Shown: positions 1 to 6,325, counted from the stretch's first letter. The stretch is DNA of 13,015 bases from Bacteroidota bacterium (GCA_023409975.1 JAEYQO010000089.1:1-13015), one strand, 5' to 3'. Notes: generated by a model from the letters alone, not told the origin. Made by a program: numbers and translations.

Positions 1-1
1 C

Positions 2-199
2 GCTGCAGACATTTGCAGGGAACTGGGTATCAACAAGCAAACGTTTTACAACTGGCATAAGAAGTACGGCGGTATGGAAAGCCAGGACTTGAAGCGCCTT
101 AAAGACCTGGAGGACGAGAATCGCAAACTAAAGCAGATGTATGCTGAACTGGCGATGGATAACAAGGTCCTGAAGGATGTTATCTCAAAAAAGTTTTAA
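2..199 (+). CDS. IS3 transposase OrfA, 3' part only
   Basis: The open frame enters from the left edge and gives 65 residues before TAA at 197-199. OrfA is the DNA-binding and multimerisation part of the IS3 transposase. The visible piece begins with the end of a helix-turn-helix (…RELGINKQTFYNWHKKYGG). It continues into a leucine-zipper-like helix with heptad leucines (LKRLKDLEDENRKLKQMYAEL) and ends VISKKF. The frame stops just after the slippery site at 187-193, as expected when OrfA alone is the zero-frame product and OrfAB comes from -1 frameshifting. The N-terminal half, including the start codon, lies outside the window. Confidence 0.87.
   Translation, partial: AADICRELGINKQTFYNWHKKYGGMESQDLKRLKDLEDENRKLKQMYAELAMDNKVLKDVISKKF
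187..193 (+). promoter_or_regulatory. Programmed -1 frameshift heptamer A AAA AAG
   Basis: In the OrfA frame the bases read tcA AAA AAG ttt taa, exactly the phase required for simultaneous slippage of two Lys-tRNAs into the -1 frame. The -1 frame is open from 163 to the orfB stop at 1017. It has no ATG or GTG before 331, so OrfB is most simply made as the OrfAB fusion. A strong predicted stem structure begins 9 bases after the heptamer. Confidence 0.88.
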
Positions 200-1017
200 A
201 GCCTTGCGAGAGAAAAGACAGAGTTGACTATATCCGTGAAGAGCACGGGTATAGCCTCGCAAGAGCTTGTAAACTTCTCAACCTGTCGCGATCGGTTTAT
301 TATTATGAGCCCTGTAAAGATGATTCAGCCGTGATTGAGAAGCTTCAGCAGTTAGCTGCCAGGAAGCCTATGGAGGGGCAGGATATGTTTTACAAGCGTA
401 TCAGGCGAGAAGGGATCAAATGGAATCACAAAAGGGTAGCTCGTGTGTATAAGCTTATGGGGCTAAATAAAAAGAAGCGAACACGCAAACGTATTCCTGC
501 ACGTGTAAAGCAACCACTGGTCATTCCGTCTGCACCGGATCAGACCTGGTCAATGGACTTTATGTCTGACAGGCTGATGAACGGAAGGCGCTTTCGGGTA
601 TTAAACATTATCGATGATTACAATAGAGAGATCTTGAAAATAGAACCTTATTTCAGCATAACCTCCGCACGGGTAATAAGCATCATTGAGCGGCTAATCG
701 CTGAAAAAAGAAAGCCATTAGCCATAAGAGTTGATAACGGCCCTGAGTTCATAGCATCGGTTCTGAAGGACTGGTGCGATAACCAGAAAATAAACCTCCA
801 GTTTATTCAACCTGGTCGGCCAATGCAAAATGGATTTATTGAGCGCTTTAATCGATCGTATCGGCAGGATGTCCTTGATGCAAACTTGTTTGCTACTCTC
901 TCAGAAGTTAAAATGTTGAGCGATGAGTATGAAGAGGACTACAACTATCACCGACCTCATGATTCACTAGGCGACTTGAGTCCGGTGGAGTATAGGCTAA
1001 AACACGCAACTGCATGA
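193..1017 (+). CDS. IS3 transposase OrfB (OrfAB frameshift product), DDE catalytic part
   Basis: This is the catalytic half of the IS3-family transposase, an rve/RNase H-fold integrase that acts on the element ends. It is read by -1 frameshifting from OrfA at 187-193; the start given is the first -1 codon after the slip. A GTG at 331 could only start a shortened OrfB. Counting from that GTG, an HTH_21-type region (YKRIRREGIKWNHKRV) lies at residues 21-36. The DDE triad is D76 (SMDFMSD), D135 (RVDNGPEF) and E171 (FIERFNR), with 35 residues between the last two, the family signature. The C-terminus has the usual YNYHRPHDSLGDLSPVEYR ending. The frame is intact, so the enzyme may be active if the missing left end is also intact. 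Confidence 0.87.
   Translation, partial: VLKPCERKDRVDYIREEHGYSLARACKLLNLSRSVYYYEPCKDDSAVIEKLQQLAARKPMEGQDMFYKRIRREGIKWNHKRVARVYKLMGLNKKKRTRKRIPARVKQPLVIPSAPDQTWSMDFMSDRLMNGRRFRVLNIIDDYNREILKIEPYFSITSARVISIIERLIAEKRKPLAIRVDNGPEFIASVLKDWCDNQKINLQFIQPGRPMQNGFIERFNRSYRQDVLDANLFATLSEVKMLSDEYEEDYNYHRPHDSLGDLSPVEYRLKHATA
203..263 (+). other. Predicted RNA stem structure downstream of the frameshift site
   Basis: Seen: an outer perfect 8-bp stem CTTGCGAG (203-210) with CTCGCAAG (256-263). It encloses an 11-bp stem CTATATCCGTG (228-238) with CACGGGTATAG (244-254), which has one U·G pair and a 5-base loop. The outer stem starts 9 bases after the slippery heptamer, a normal distance for a frameshift stimulator. 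The stem bases also encode OrfB residues, so this is structure laid over coding sequence. The stimulatory role is inferred from position. Confidence 0.65.
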
Positions 1018-1052
1018 AAAGGTTTTTTAAGGCATTGGCCACAAAGAATATC

Positions 1053-1081
1053 AAAAAAAATTGCGCTGCACAAAAGCGCAA
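1053..1081 (-). terminator. Hairpin plus U-tract on the minus strand inside the IS tail
   Basis: TTGCGCT (1061-1067) and AGCGCAA (1075-1081) form a perfect 7-bp stem with a 7-base loop. On the minus strand the stem is followed directly by eight T (A8 at 1053-1060 on the plus strand). This is a plausible intrinsic terminator for transcripts entering the element from its right side, which would otherwise be antisense to the transposase. Confidence 0.5.
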
Positions 1082-1167
1082 CGCAATCTGGATATTCTCC
1101 GTGGACCGCCTGTATCCCTGGCGAGTTGCTCCTCAGCAGAGCTCGATTCCGTTTCCAGGTGGTGCTG

Positions 1168-1187
1168 CAAAGCTAAATTCAGCTTTG
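1168..1187. repeat. 7-bp inverted repeat near the IS right end
   Basis: CAAAGCT (1168-1174) and AGCTTTG (1181-1187) are perfect complements with a 6-base spacer; a G·T and a T-A pair can extend the stem outward. It sits about 13 bases inside the right terminal repeat. There is no U-tract on either side, so a terminator is unlikely. It may be an internal structural element of the IS end. Confidence 0.4.
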
Positions 1188-1199
1188 TATATTTACAAC

Positions 1200-1224
1200 C
1201 TGTCCTAAAAATGGGGAGGTTACA
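1200..1224 (+). repeat. Right terminal inverted repeat of the IS3-family element
   Basis: Read inward on the minus strand from 1224, the end is TGTAACCTCCCCATTTTTAG followed by GACAG. The TGT-ACC-CCCC…GGACA pattern matches the usual terminal repeat style of IS407-like IS3 elements. The outer boundary at 1224/1225 is set by the terminal CA dinucleotide. The matching left repeat is outside the window, so the exact inner limit is approximate. Confidence 0.68.
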
Positions 1225-1241
1225 TAACAAGCCTTCCAGAG

Positions 1242-1285
1242 AAATTCGGTTACCTGGATTTTGATTTTCCCGGGTAACCGAATTT
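1242..1285. repeat. Perfect 13-bp inverted repeat between the IS and ssrA
   Basis: AAATTCGGTTACC (1242-1254) is repeated as its exact reverse complement GGTAACCGAATTT (1273-1285) with an 18-base spacer. A U·G and two G-C pairs can extend the stem inward. No U-tract follows on either strand, so it is not a classical terminator. It begins 18 bases from the IS boundary. Its role is unknown. Confidence 0.7.
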
Positions 1286-1334
1286 GACCCCGAATAGCTT
1301 GTACAGATTTGATCGATTTTGAACGGGCTAAAAA

Positions 1335-1370
1335 CAAAAAAGCCCGTAAAATCAACGTTTTACGAGCTTT
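1335..1370 (-). terminator. Intrinsic terminator of ssrA
   Basis: On the minus strand, AAAGCTCGTAAAA pairs with TTTTACGGGCTTT, 13 bp including one U·G pair, with a 6-base loop. It runs into a T-rich tract (TTTTTTGTTTTT). It lies about 22 bases beyond the CCA end of the tmRNA gene and fits as its terminator. Confidence 0.85.
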
Positions 1371-1392
1371 TAGTCTTCTTTGTACTCTTCAT

Positions 1393-1763
1393 TGGTGGAG
1401 CCGGCGGGATTCGAACCCGCGTCCAAACATATGCCCAATAAGTTTTCTACATGCTTATTCCGGAATCGGATTTCGGAAGACGGCCAGAACCGGACAAACT
1501 TACCGGCTTCCTACACTGCTGAAGTTTTTCGTAGCTGCATCGCAGTAATGCAGCTCTTATCCCGTCGTAGGTTGATTTAGGCGGCAGGAACGACAACGGG
1601 CAAAGGTCCGCTGCGGCCAAAATGGATGCGCTAATTCAATTAGGCAGCCATGGCGTAATTAGATTCGCCATTTGATTGTCGAATATTCAGATTTACGTGC
1701 TAATTATCCAACGCACGGCATGCTTACTTATCCTGCCCTATGCTGTCAAAACCAGTCGGCCCC
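1393..1763 (-). ncRNA. ssrA: Transfer-messenger RNA (tmRNA), ribosome rescue
   Basis: tmRNA charges with alanine, enters stalled ribosomes and adds a degradation tag to the nascent peptide. On the minus strand the mature 5' end GGGGCCGACTGGTTTTGACA pairs through GGGGCCG with CGGCTCC just before the encoded ACCA 3' end, a 7-bp acceptor stem with one G·U. The T arm GCGGG-TTCGAAT-CCCGC is intact. The internal tag frame at 1640-1669 reads GESNYAMAA and stop. At 371 bases the gene is normal in length. It is transcribed away from the Omp28-like gene and has its own terminator. The plus-strand frames over this region are false. Confidence 0.96.
1640..1669 (-). other. tmRNA tag-peptide frame, GESNYAMAA
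   Basis: Within ssrA on the minus strand, GGC GAA TCT AAT TAC GCC ATG GCT GCC TAA encodes GESNYAMAA and stop. With the alanine carried by the tmRNA, the tag would be AGESNYAMAA. The hydrophobic …AMAA/ALAA ending is the usual recognition end for ClpXP-type proteases. The resume codon GGC is chosen by analogy with other Bacteroidota tags. Confidence 0.88.
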
Positions 1764-1803
1764 GGTTTTGCCAAGGTGAGGATAAAACCTCAAAGAACTA
1801 ATG

Positions 1804-1811
1804 CAAAGGTA
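1804..1811 (-). promoter_or_regulatory. -7 box TACCTTTG, candidate ssrA promoter
   Basis: The minus strand reads TACCTTTG, an exact match to the Bacteroidota -7 consensus TAnnTTTG, 40 bases upstream of the mature tmRNA 5' end. A start some 7 bases further on would give a precursor with a short 5' leader, removable by RNase P. I see no convincing -33 TTG at the right spacing. Confidence 0.5.
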
Positions 1812-1873
1812 AAGACAATCAAGGAGTATAAGTGTTAAAAGCAAAGTATCGTATATGAATTGTCAAATTTTTG

Positions 1874-1881
1874 TTAATTTG
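1874..1881 (+). promoter_or_regulatory. Possible -7 box TTAATTTG for the Omp28-like gene
   Basis: TTAATTTG differs from TAnnTTTG at one fixed base and lies 25 bases before the ATG at 1906. It is embedded in repeated GTTAA/TTAAC half-sites (1873-1877, 1884-1888 and 1892-1896), which could bind a regulator. The call rests on position and partial match only. Confidence 0.3.
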
Positions 1882-1905
1882 GGTTAACATTTAACACAGA
1901 CTAAA

Positions 1906-2982
1906 ATGAAAAAATCTTTACTGATCGCGGCGCTTTTTGCATCTGCATCTCTAACTGCACAGGAACAACGGGTTCCATTGTTCGAAGTTTTTACCAGTTC
2001 AACATGCGGTCCGTGCAAGCCGGGGAACACGATTTTTCACAATGTTGTGGATAACAGGCCGGATTCGCAATACGTCCAGATAAAGTACCAGCAAAATTTC
2101 CCTACTCCGGGTGATCCCTACGCAACTAATGAATCAGTAACCAGAAGGAGTAGTTATTATTCAATTGGTGGCATTCCCAGAATGGAGATTGACGGGGGGT
2201 GGGATCAAAACGCGGGGTACTTTACAAACACGGTTTATGACAACGCAAGAGCAGTTCCGGCGGAATACAGGCTGAATGGCGAGTGGGCTTATGATTCGGC
2301 AAGTAAGAAAGTGACTGCTGTTGTCAATCATACAGCTCTTACTACTGCAGCAGCAGCAATGGGCACAAGATTATATGTAGCCATTGTGGAAACTGAAACT
2401 CATCAAAATGTAAAAAGTAATGGTGAAACTGAATTCTTCTGGGTTGTGAAGAAAATGTTACCTGATCAAAGCGGTACCTTGCTTTCCGGGGTCACAGTGA
2501 ACAATCCGGAATCAACGACTTTTACCTTCTCTTTTGCTGGTAACTACAGGCTTCCTGCTGATGGACAACCGGCAAACAGAATAAACCATGCTATTGAACA
2601 TTCCGTGGAAAACTTCAACAACCTGAGGATGGTTGCCTGGGTTCAGGGATCGAATAAGCAGGTGCACCAGGCAGCAAATCTCAAGAAGGTTTCTGTTTTA
2701 GGTGTGAAGGAAATGTCAGCCTCTTTAGATCAGGTAACTGTTTACCCTAACCCGGCAAACAATGTTGTGCGTATCGCCTTCAGCATGAAGAAGAGCGATA
2801 ACGTTTCTGCCACCATCCTGTCATTGAACGGAGCTGTGGTAGCTCAGCAAATGAAGCAGCTGAATGCAGGATCTCAGGAAATTACATTCGATACGCAGGA
2901 ACTTCCGGCGGGGTACTACAATGTCGTTGTTCTTGATTCTGAAAATAATGCAGTTGTAGAACCAATTACAGTTCTTCACTAG
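1906..2982 (+). CDS. Secreted thioredoxin-fold (Omp28-like) protein with T9SS sorting domain
   Basis: Seen: a signal peptide (MKKSLLIAALFASASLTA, cut before QE), then a thioredoxin-like start with CGPC at residues 34-37 and the matching cis-proline loop GGIPRMEIDGG (P91). A beta-rich middle of about 170 residues follows. The C-terminal domain, from about residue 274, opens with VTVYPNPANN and ends PAGYYNVVVLDSENNAVVEP. That is the type A sorting domain used by the Bacteroidota type IX secretion system (Por_Secre_tail), so the protein should be exported and then secreted or surface-attached. The CxxC suggests an extracellular or surface thiol/disulfide role, but no substrate is evident. The closest family label is Omp28-related outer-membrane protein. 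The gene stands alone, divergent from ssrA, and ends at a strong terminator. Confidence 0.88.
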   Translation: MKKSLLIAALFASASLTAQEQRVPLFEVFTSSTCGPCKPGNTIFHNVVDNRPDSQYVQIKYQQNFPTPGDPYATNESVTRRSSYYSIGGIPRMEIDGGWDQNAGYFTNTVYDNARAVPAEYRLNGEWAYDSASKKVTAVVNHTALTTAAAAMGTRLYVAIVETETHQNVKSNGETEFFWVVKKMLPDQSGTLLSGVTVNNPESTTFTFSFAGNYRLPADGQPANRINHAIEHSVENFNNLRMVAWVQGSNKQVHQAANLKKVSVLGVKEMSASLDQVTVYPNPANNVVRIAFSMKKSDNVSATILSLNGAVVAQQMKQLNAGSQEITFDTQELPAGYYNVVVLDSENNAVVEPITVLH

Positions 2983-3003
2983 GAATAGAACTTGAATAAG
3001 AAA

Positions 3004-3032
3004 GAAGGGACCGCTGATTGGCGGTCCCTTTT
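3004..3032. terminator. Bidirectional terminator between the Omp28-like gene and gltX
   Basis: GGGACCGC (3007-3014) pairs with GCGGTCCC (3021-3028) in a perfect 8-bp stem, extended by A-T pairs, with a 6-base loop. It is followed by TTTT on the plus strand and by TTCTTTCTT on the minus strand. It lies between two convergent genes and can serve both. Confidence 0.87.
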
Positions 3033-3038
3033 ACATTT

Positions 3039-4562
3039 TTACGACAACTGACGCACCGCCTTTTCCACCCTTCCCTTCGTACTCTCCCTTCCAATCATCT
3101 CAGCGATATGAAACACGCCGGGACCATACTTTCCACCAACCAGCATCACCCTTAGTGGCAATAATACCTCGCCTTTTTTAAGGCCATGCCGGGTCAGATG
3201 CTCCGTGAAATGCTTCTCTACCATAGTATCGGTCCATTCACCTACCTGGTCCAGTGCCGCAGCCCAGCTCACAAAGAAATCCTGCTTCGCCGGACTCCAC
3301 TTGTCTTTGATAGCGCCCAGATCTATCTCCTCCGGATCGCGGAAGAAAAAATGTCCCTGATCCCAGAATTCCGACAGCAGGTGGCAGCGTTCCTTGATCA
3401 GACCTATCACCCTGGTCAGATAATCCTGGTCAGGTTGTAGACCCTGGGCTTCTACATATGGCCGAACCAGAGGCACAAGCTCAGAATCATCCTTTTTCAG
3501 GATGTACTGATGATTGAACCATTTGGCCTTTTCAAAATCGAATTTCGCTCCCGCCTTATGTACCCGTTCCAGTGAAAATTTGTCAATCAGCTCTTCCATA
3601 GAGAACAGCTCCTGTCCCGTGCCATCGTTCCAGCCTAAAAGAGCGAGCATATTTACAAAGGCATCGGGAAGAAAGCCGTATTCCCTGAATCCCTTAGAGG
3701 ATTCACCGGTCCTTGGATCATTCCAGCTCATGGCGAATACCGGGAATCCGAGCCTTTCTCCATCGCGCTTGCTGAGCTTTCCGTGCCCGTCCGGTTTCAT
3801 GATTAACGGAAGATGTGCCCATTGAGGCATGGATGATTCCCATCCCAGGTACTTCCAAAGCAGGAGATGTACGGGGGCGCTCGGCAACCATTCCTCTCCC
3901 CTGAAGGCATGGGTGATCTTCATGAGGTAATCATCGACCACCACTGCCAGATGGTAGGTGGGCATTCCATCAGCCTTCAGCAGTACCTTGTCATCGACAA
4001 GGCTGGTATCAAAACTTACCTCCCCACGAACCAGGTCCTGAAAGCGGATGGTTTCCTGTTCCGGCATCCGGATTCGAATGACATATGGTGTATTCGCCTC
4101 CATAAGACGCTTCACTTCGTCCTGGGGAAGACTCAAAGAATTCCGCATCTGCATGCGGGTATGGTAATCATACTGGGGGGTGGGATTGGTATCAGACTTG
4201 AGTCGCTCCCTCATCTCCGTGAGCTCCTCCGGCGTGTCGAAGGCATAATAGGCCTGTCCCTGATCCACTAACTGCTGCGCATACTGCGCGTATTGCTGCT
4301 TTCTTTCGCTTTGGCGGTAGGGTGCGTGTGGACCGCCCTTTAACGGCGACTCGTCAGCCTCCAGGCCACACCATTGCAGACAATTGTAGATGTATTCCTC
4401 GGCCCCCTCAACATAGCGGGTCTGATCTGTGTCTTCAATCCTCAGCACGAAATCACCACTATGATGCTTCGCAAATAGATAGTTGTATAAAACGGTACGT
4501 ACACCACCCAGGTGCAGTCCACCCGTCGGACTTGGCGCAAAACGAACTCTTACCCTTGACAT
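3039..4562 (-). CDS. gltX: Glutamyl-tRNA synthetase
   Basis: Class I aminoacyl-tRNA synthetase that charges tRNA-Glu in the cytoplasm. At 507 residues it is the family's usual length. The catalytic Rossmann domain starts RFAPSPTGGLHLGGVRT, with the HIGH-type motif HLGG at 17-20. The KMSKS-type motif is KLSKR at 262-266. FRGEEWLPSAPVH (220-232) is a conserved active-site stretch. The C-terminal half, from about 330, is the helical anticodon-binding domain. The zinc-binding cysteines found in some GluRS (E. coli type) are absent; the corresponding place reads AYYAFDTPEE. An insertion with WNDPRTGESSKGFREYGF follows KLSKR. The ATG at 4562 is the natural start because the conserved RVRVRFAPSPTG begins three residues in. 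It appears monocistronic. Confidence 0.97.
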   Translation of the reverse strand: MSRVRVRFAPSPTGGLHLGGVRTVLYNYLFAKHHSGDFVLRIEDTDQTRYVEGAEEYIYNCLQWCGLEADESPLKGGPHAPYRQSERKQQYAQYAQQLVDQGQAYYAFDTPEELTEMRERLKSDTNPTPQYDYHTRMQMRNSLSLPQDEVKRLMEANTPYVIRIRMPEQETIRFQDLVRGEVSFDTSLVDDKVLLKADGMPTYHLAVVVDDYLMKITHAFRGEEWLPSAPVHLLLWKYLGWESSMPQWAHLPLIMKPDGHGKLSKRDGERLGFPVFAMSWNDPRTGESSKGFREYGFLPDAFVNMLALLGWNDGTGQELFSMEELIDKFSLERVHKAGAKFDFEKAKWFNHQYILKKDDSELVPLVRPYVEAQGLQPDQDYLTRVIGLIKERCHLLSEFWDQGHFFFRDPEEIDLGAIKDKWSPAKQDFFVSWAAALDQVGEWTDTMVEKHFTEHLTRHGLKKGEVLLPLRVMLVGGKYGPGVFHIAEMIGRESTKGRVEKAVRQLS

Positions 4563-4633
4563 AAGCCGCGAATTTAACCATCATTTCTCTGAAAAGGGAA
4601 GTTGAGAACTTTAATGATAGAGGGGGGTAGGGC

Positions 4634-4664
4634 AAAAAAATAACGGCTGCCTTTCGGCAGCCGT
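4634..4664 (-). terminator. Intrinsic terminator of the 4690-5262 gene
   Basis: On the minus strand ACGGCTGCC and GGCAGCCGT form a perfect 9-bp stem capped by a GAAA tetraloop, followed by TATTTTTTT-type sequence. It begins about 25 bases after the stop codon of the outer-membrane gene. It also insulates gltX downstream. Confidence 0.9.
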
Positions 4665-4689
4665 CGATAAATGTATTCTGGTAAGGAGA

Positions 4690-5262
4690 TTAGAATTCGT
4701 AACCTACAGAGATAGCGATGTTGCTATTGGTTACATTCTCACCCTCTTCGTAGATGCTTCCGAAACCAATTCCGTACTGACCTCTGAAGAACAAGCCCAT
4801 TGGAAGTTTGTATCCAAGACCTACGTTAGCACCGAAATCAATTTTCTTCATGCCATCAGTTCCTGACACATCTTCCAGTTTTGCGCTCAGCAGGTAGCCA
4901 AGGTAAGGACCTGCGTGAACCATGAATCCGCCATCACCATCACCAAAAGTATAAACAGCGTTGATTGGAATTTCAATGTAGGAAAGAGTGAAGCTAAAAT
5001 CCTTAGAACCAAGAGGACCCATGTCAATTGTCTGCTTAGTTCCTTTCATAGAATAAAGCACTCCTGGCTGGATAGCGAAGTTGTCGGTGATATTGAAGCT
5101 TTTCAATACACCCAGGTGCAGACCCATTTTCATGTCACCGCTTTCGCCACCTCCGCTGAGGTTAGACATGTTCAGACCGATTACCGGAGCAATACCCATT
5201 TGTGCGTTAGCTGAGAAATTCATTCCAAGCGCGCAAGCTGCGAGAATAAGGAGCTTTTTCAT
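4690..5262 (-). CDS. Small outer-membrane beta-barrel protein (PorT/OMP_b-brl-like)
   Basis: Seen: a Sec signal peptide (MKKLLILAACALGMNFSANA, cut before QMG). The rest is strand-rich sequence alternating hydrophobic and polar residues, with many Gly and aromatic residues, ending …ISVGYEF. A terminal Phe is the usual mark of an outer-membrane barrel recognised by the BAM machinery. At 190 residues, an eight-stranded barrel is likely. The start GIAPVIGLNMSNLSGGGESGD followed by MKMGLHLGVLKSFNITDNFA fits the PorT-like barrel family common in Bacteroidota, which usually has no known substrate. The A-rich leader before the ATG (AAAGCAAAAAGAAAACG) and the strong terminator suggest good expression. 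The Cys at residue 10 is too early for a lipobox. Confidence 0.83.
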   Translation of the reverse strand: MKKLLILAACALGMNFSANAQMGIAPVIGLNMSNLSGGGESGDMKMGLHLGVLKSFNITDNFAIQPGVLYSMKGTKQTIDMGPLGSKDFSFTLSYIEIPINAVYTFGDGDGGFMVHAGPYLGYLLSAKLEDVSGTDGMKKIDFGANVGLGYKLPMGLFFRGQYGIGFGSIYEEGENVTNSNIAISVGYEF

Positions 5263-5320
5263 AAACGTTTTCTTTTTGCTTTAAAATTTGAGTTTTAGTG
5301 GTTTACCTGAAAAACTGGCG

Positions 5321-5328
5321 CTAAAGTA
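5321..5328 (-). promoter_or_regulatory. Possible -7 box TACTTTAG for the beta-barrel gene
   Basis: The minus strand reads TACTTTAG, one base off TAnnTTTG, 58 bases before the start codon. A T-rich stretch (TTTTTTTTACC) lies just upstream. This gives an untranslated leader of about 50 bases that is rich in A. Support is only the partial consensus and position. Confidence 0.3.
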
Positions 5329-5524
5329 AAATGCGTTTTTGGTAAAAAAAAGAATCTTCATCAAATTTTTATCTGCTATTTCTATCTCAACGTATGGCTA
5401 CCGCCTTTATCTTGTTGGTTTTTATGGTCTTTTACCATCTGGCAGACAGTGAAAAAGCTAATAGAAAAACCCTGAATAGGTCAACATTTATCATCGTTTG
5501 ATCCCATGTTCCTTCACGGAACCC

Positions 5525-6325
5525 TTACGTTCCACCAAACAGCTTCTGATAAAAGGTTCCGCTGTACTCATTGCCAAATCTCAGATTGTCAAACTGTTCC
5601 ACCCATTTGATTCTCCGGATCGCATTTGTCAGAAACAGTTCCTCTGCCGTGTTCAATCGCTCCGGATCCAGGGGCTCTTCTACGATATCCAGTCCGAGGG
5701 CATTGGCACACTCCATCAGATAAGCACGCATGACGCCAGCTACACAACCTGAACTCAATGGCGGCGTATATACTACTCCTCCTTCCACCCAGAACACATT
5801 GGCAATACTGCTTTCTGCTATCCGGCCCTGCTCGTCTGTCAAAAGGATATCGTCCAGTCCACGCGCTCCGGCCAATTGCTGCGCATCGCGGTAAAAATCA
5901 GGATCCCAATGTTTGACCTTTCCCGCAATTCCTTTTGACCGCTGCAAACGGTTCGCAAATCCCAGTTTCAATCCATCTGAATTATAGGCTACGATAAGAG
6001 GATCGATCCCAAAGCTTTCAATGATCCAGGTCAGCGGCAGCACCTTTGTAGGAAGGTAAACCCTCAGCCTTACCCGGCATAAATGGTGATGATTCAGCTC
6101 CAGCAACCTGGGTATCTGCCGGTCAAATATTTGCCCGGAGGTGAGCGGGGAAAGTTCATGACCCAGGGTTCTCAGACTGGATTTCAGCCGGTTTTTATGT
6201 AATCCGGCTAGCTGGACACGGCCTTTTTCCACGAGGATCGTTTCGAAAATTGCCTGTCGGTCCGGAAACTCCGGAGCCTCACATTGTTCGATAATCGTGT
6301 CATTCAGCCAGGCGAATCCTGTCAT
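5525..6325 (-). CDS. pabC: Class IV aminotransferase fold, probable 4-amino-4-deoxychorismate lyase
   Basis: PLP enzyme of fold type IV. The best candidate role is aminodeoxychorismate lyase, which makes p-aminobenzoate for folate in the cytoplasm. Seen: the PLP lysine motif VKHWDPDFYRDA (K138), resembling the LKHLNR of PabC; then GLDDILLTDEQGRIAESSIANVFWV (E171 and N176 of the E-x4-N motif); and TPPLSSGCVAGVMR (187-200), the phosphate-binding loop. EELFLTNAIRRI matches the conserved C-terminal block. The length, 266 residues, is close to E. coli PabC (269). Branched-chain and D-amino-acid aminotransferases share this fold, so the substrate is not proven, and no pabA or pabB lies nearby to support it. 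The ATG at 6325 precedes the family-typical short first strand. No clear terminator follows. Confidence 0.78.
   Translation of the reverse strand: MTGFAWLNDTIIEQCEAPEFPDRQAIFETILVEKGRVQLAGLHKNRLKSSLRTLGHELSPLTSGQIFDRQIPRLLELNHHHLCRVRLRVYLPTKVLPLTWIIESFGIDPLIVAYNSDGLKLGFANRLQRSKGIAGKVKHWDPDFYRDAQQLAGARGLDDILLTDEQGRIAESSIANVFWVEGGVVYTPPLSSGCVAGVMRAYLMECANALGLDIVEEPLDPERLNTAEELFLTNAIRRIKWVEQFDNLRFGNEYSGTFYQKLFGGT

Larger units (their letters stand above)
1..1224 (+). mobile_element. IS3-family insertion sequence, right-hand portion (left end outside window)
   Basis: Seen: the tail of an OrfA reading frame, an A AAA AAG slippery site, an OrfB with a DD(35)E catalytic triad, and a right terminus at about 1200-1224. 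Read from the outside, that terminus starts TGTAACCTCCCC and continues ATTTTTAGGACA. TG...CA ends with this composition are typical of IS3-family elements, and the OrfB wording (NHKRV, MDFMSD, GRRFR, FIERFNR) resembles the IS407 subgroup. The left repeat and the target duplication cannot be checked because the element starts before the window. About 180 bases between the orfB stop and the right repeat are non-coding, which is long for the family. The element ends about 170 bases beyond the 3' end of the tmRNA gene. Confidence 0.88.

Noticed and set aside
1014..1264. Two plus-strand frames of 64 and 67 residues after orfB
   Set aside because: They overlap hairpins and the IS right repeat, overlap each other in different phases, and show no protein-like composition.
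1309..1580. Plus-strand frames of 66-79 residues with a WWSRRDSNPRP-like stretch
   Set aside because: They lie antisense over ssrA. The stretch comes from reading the T arm and CCA end of a tRNA-like gene backwards, a well-known false prediction.
5424..5438. ATGGT-CTTTT-ACCAT inverted repeat
   Set aside because: A 5-bp stem with no associated feature is expected by chance in this T-rich gap.
5508..5522. GTTCC-TTCAC-GGAAC hairpin just after the pabC-like stop
   Set aside because: The stem is only 5 bp and no U-tract follows on the minus strand, so it is not supported as a terminator.
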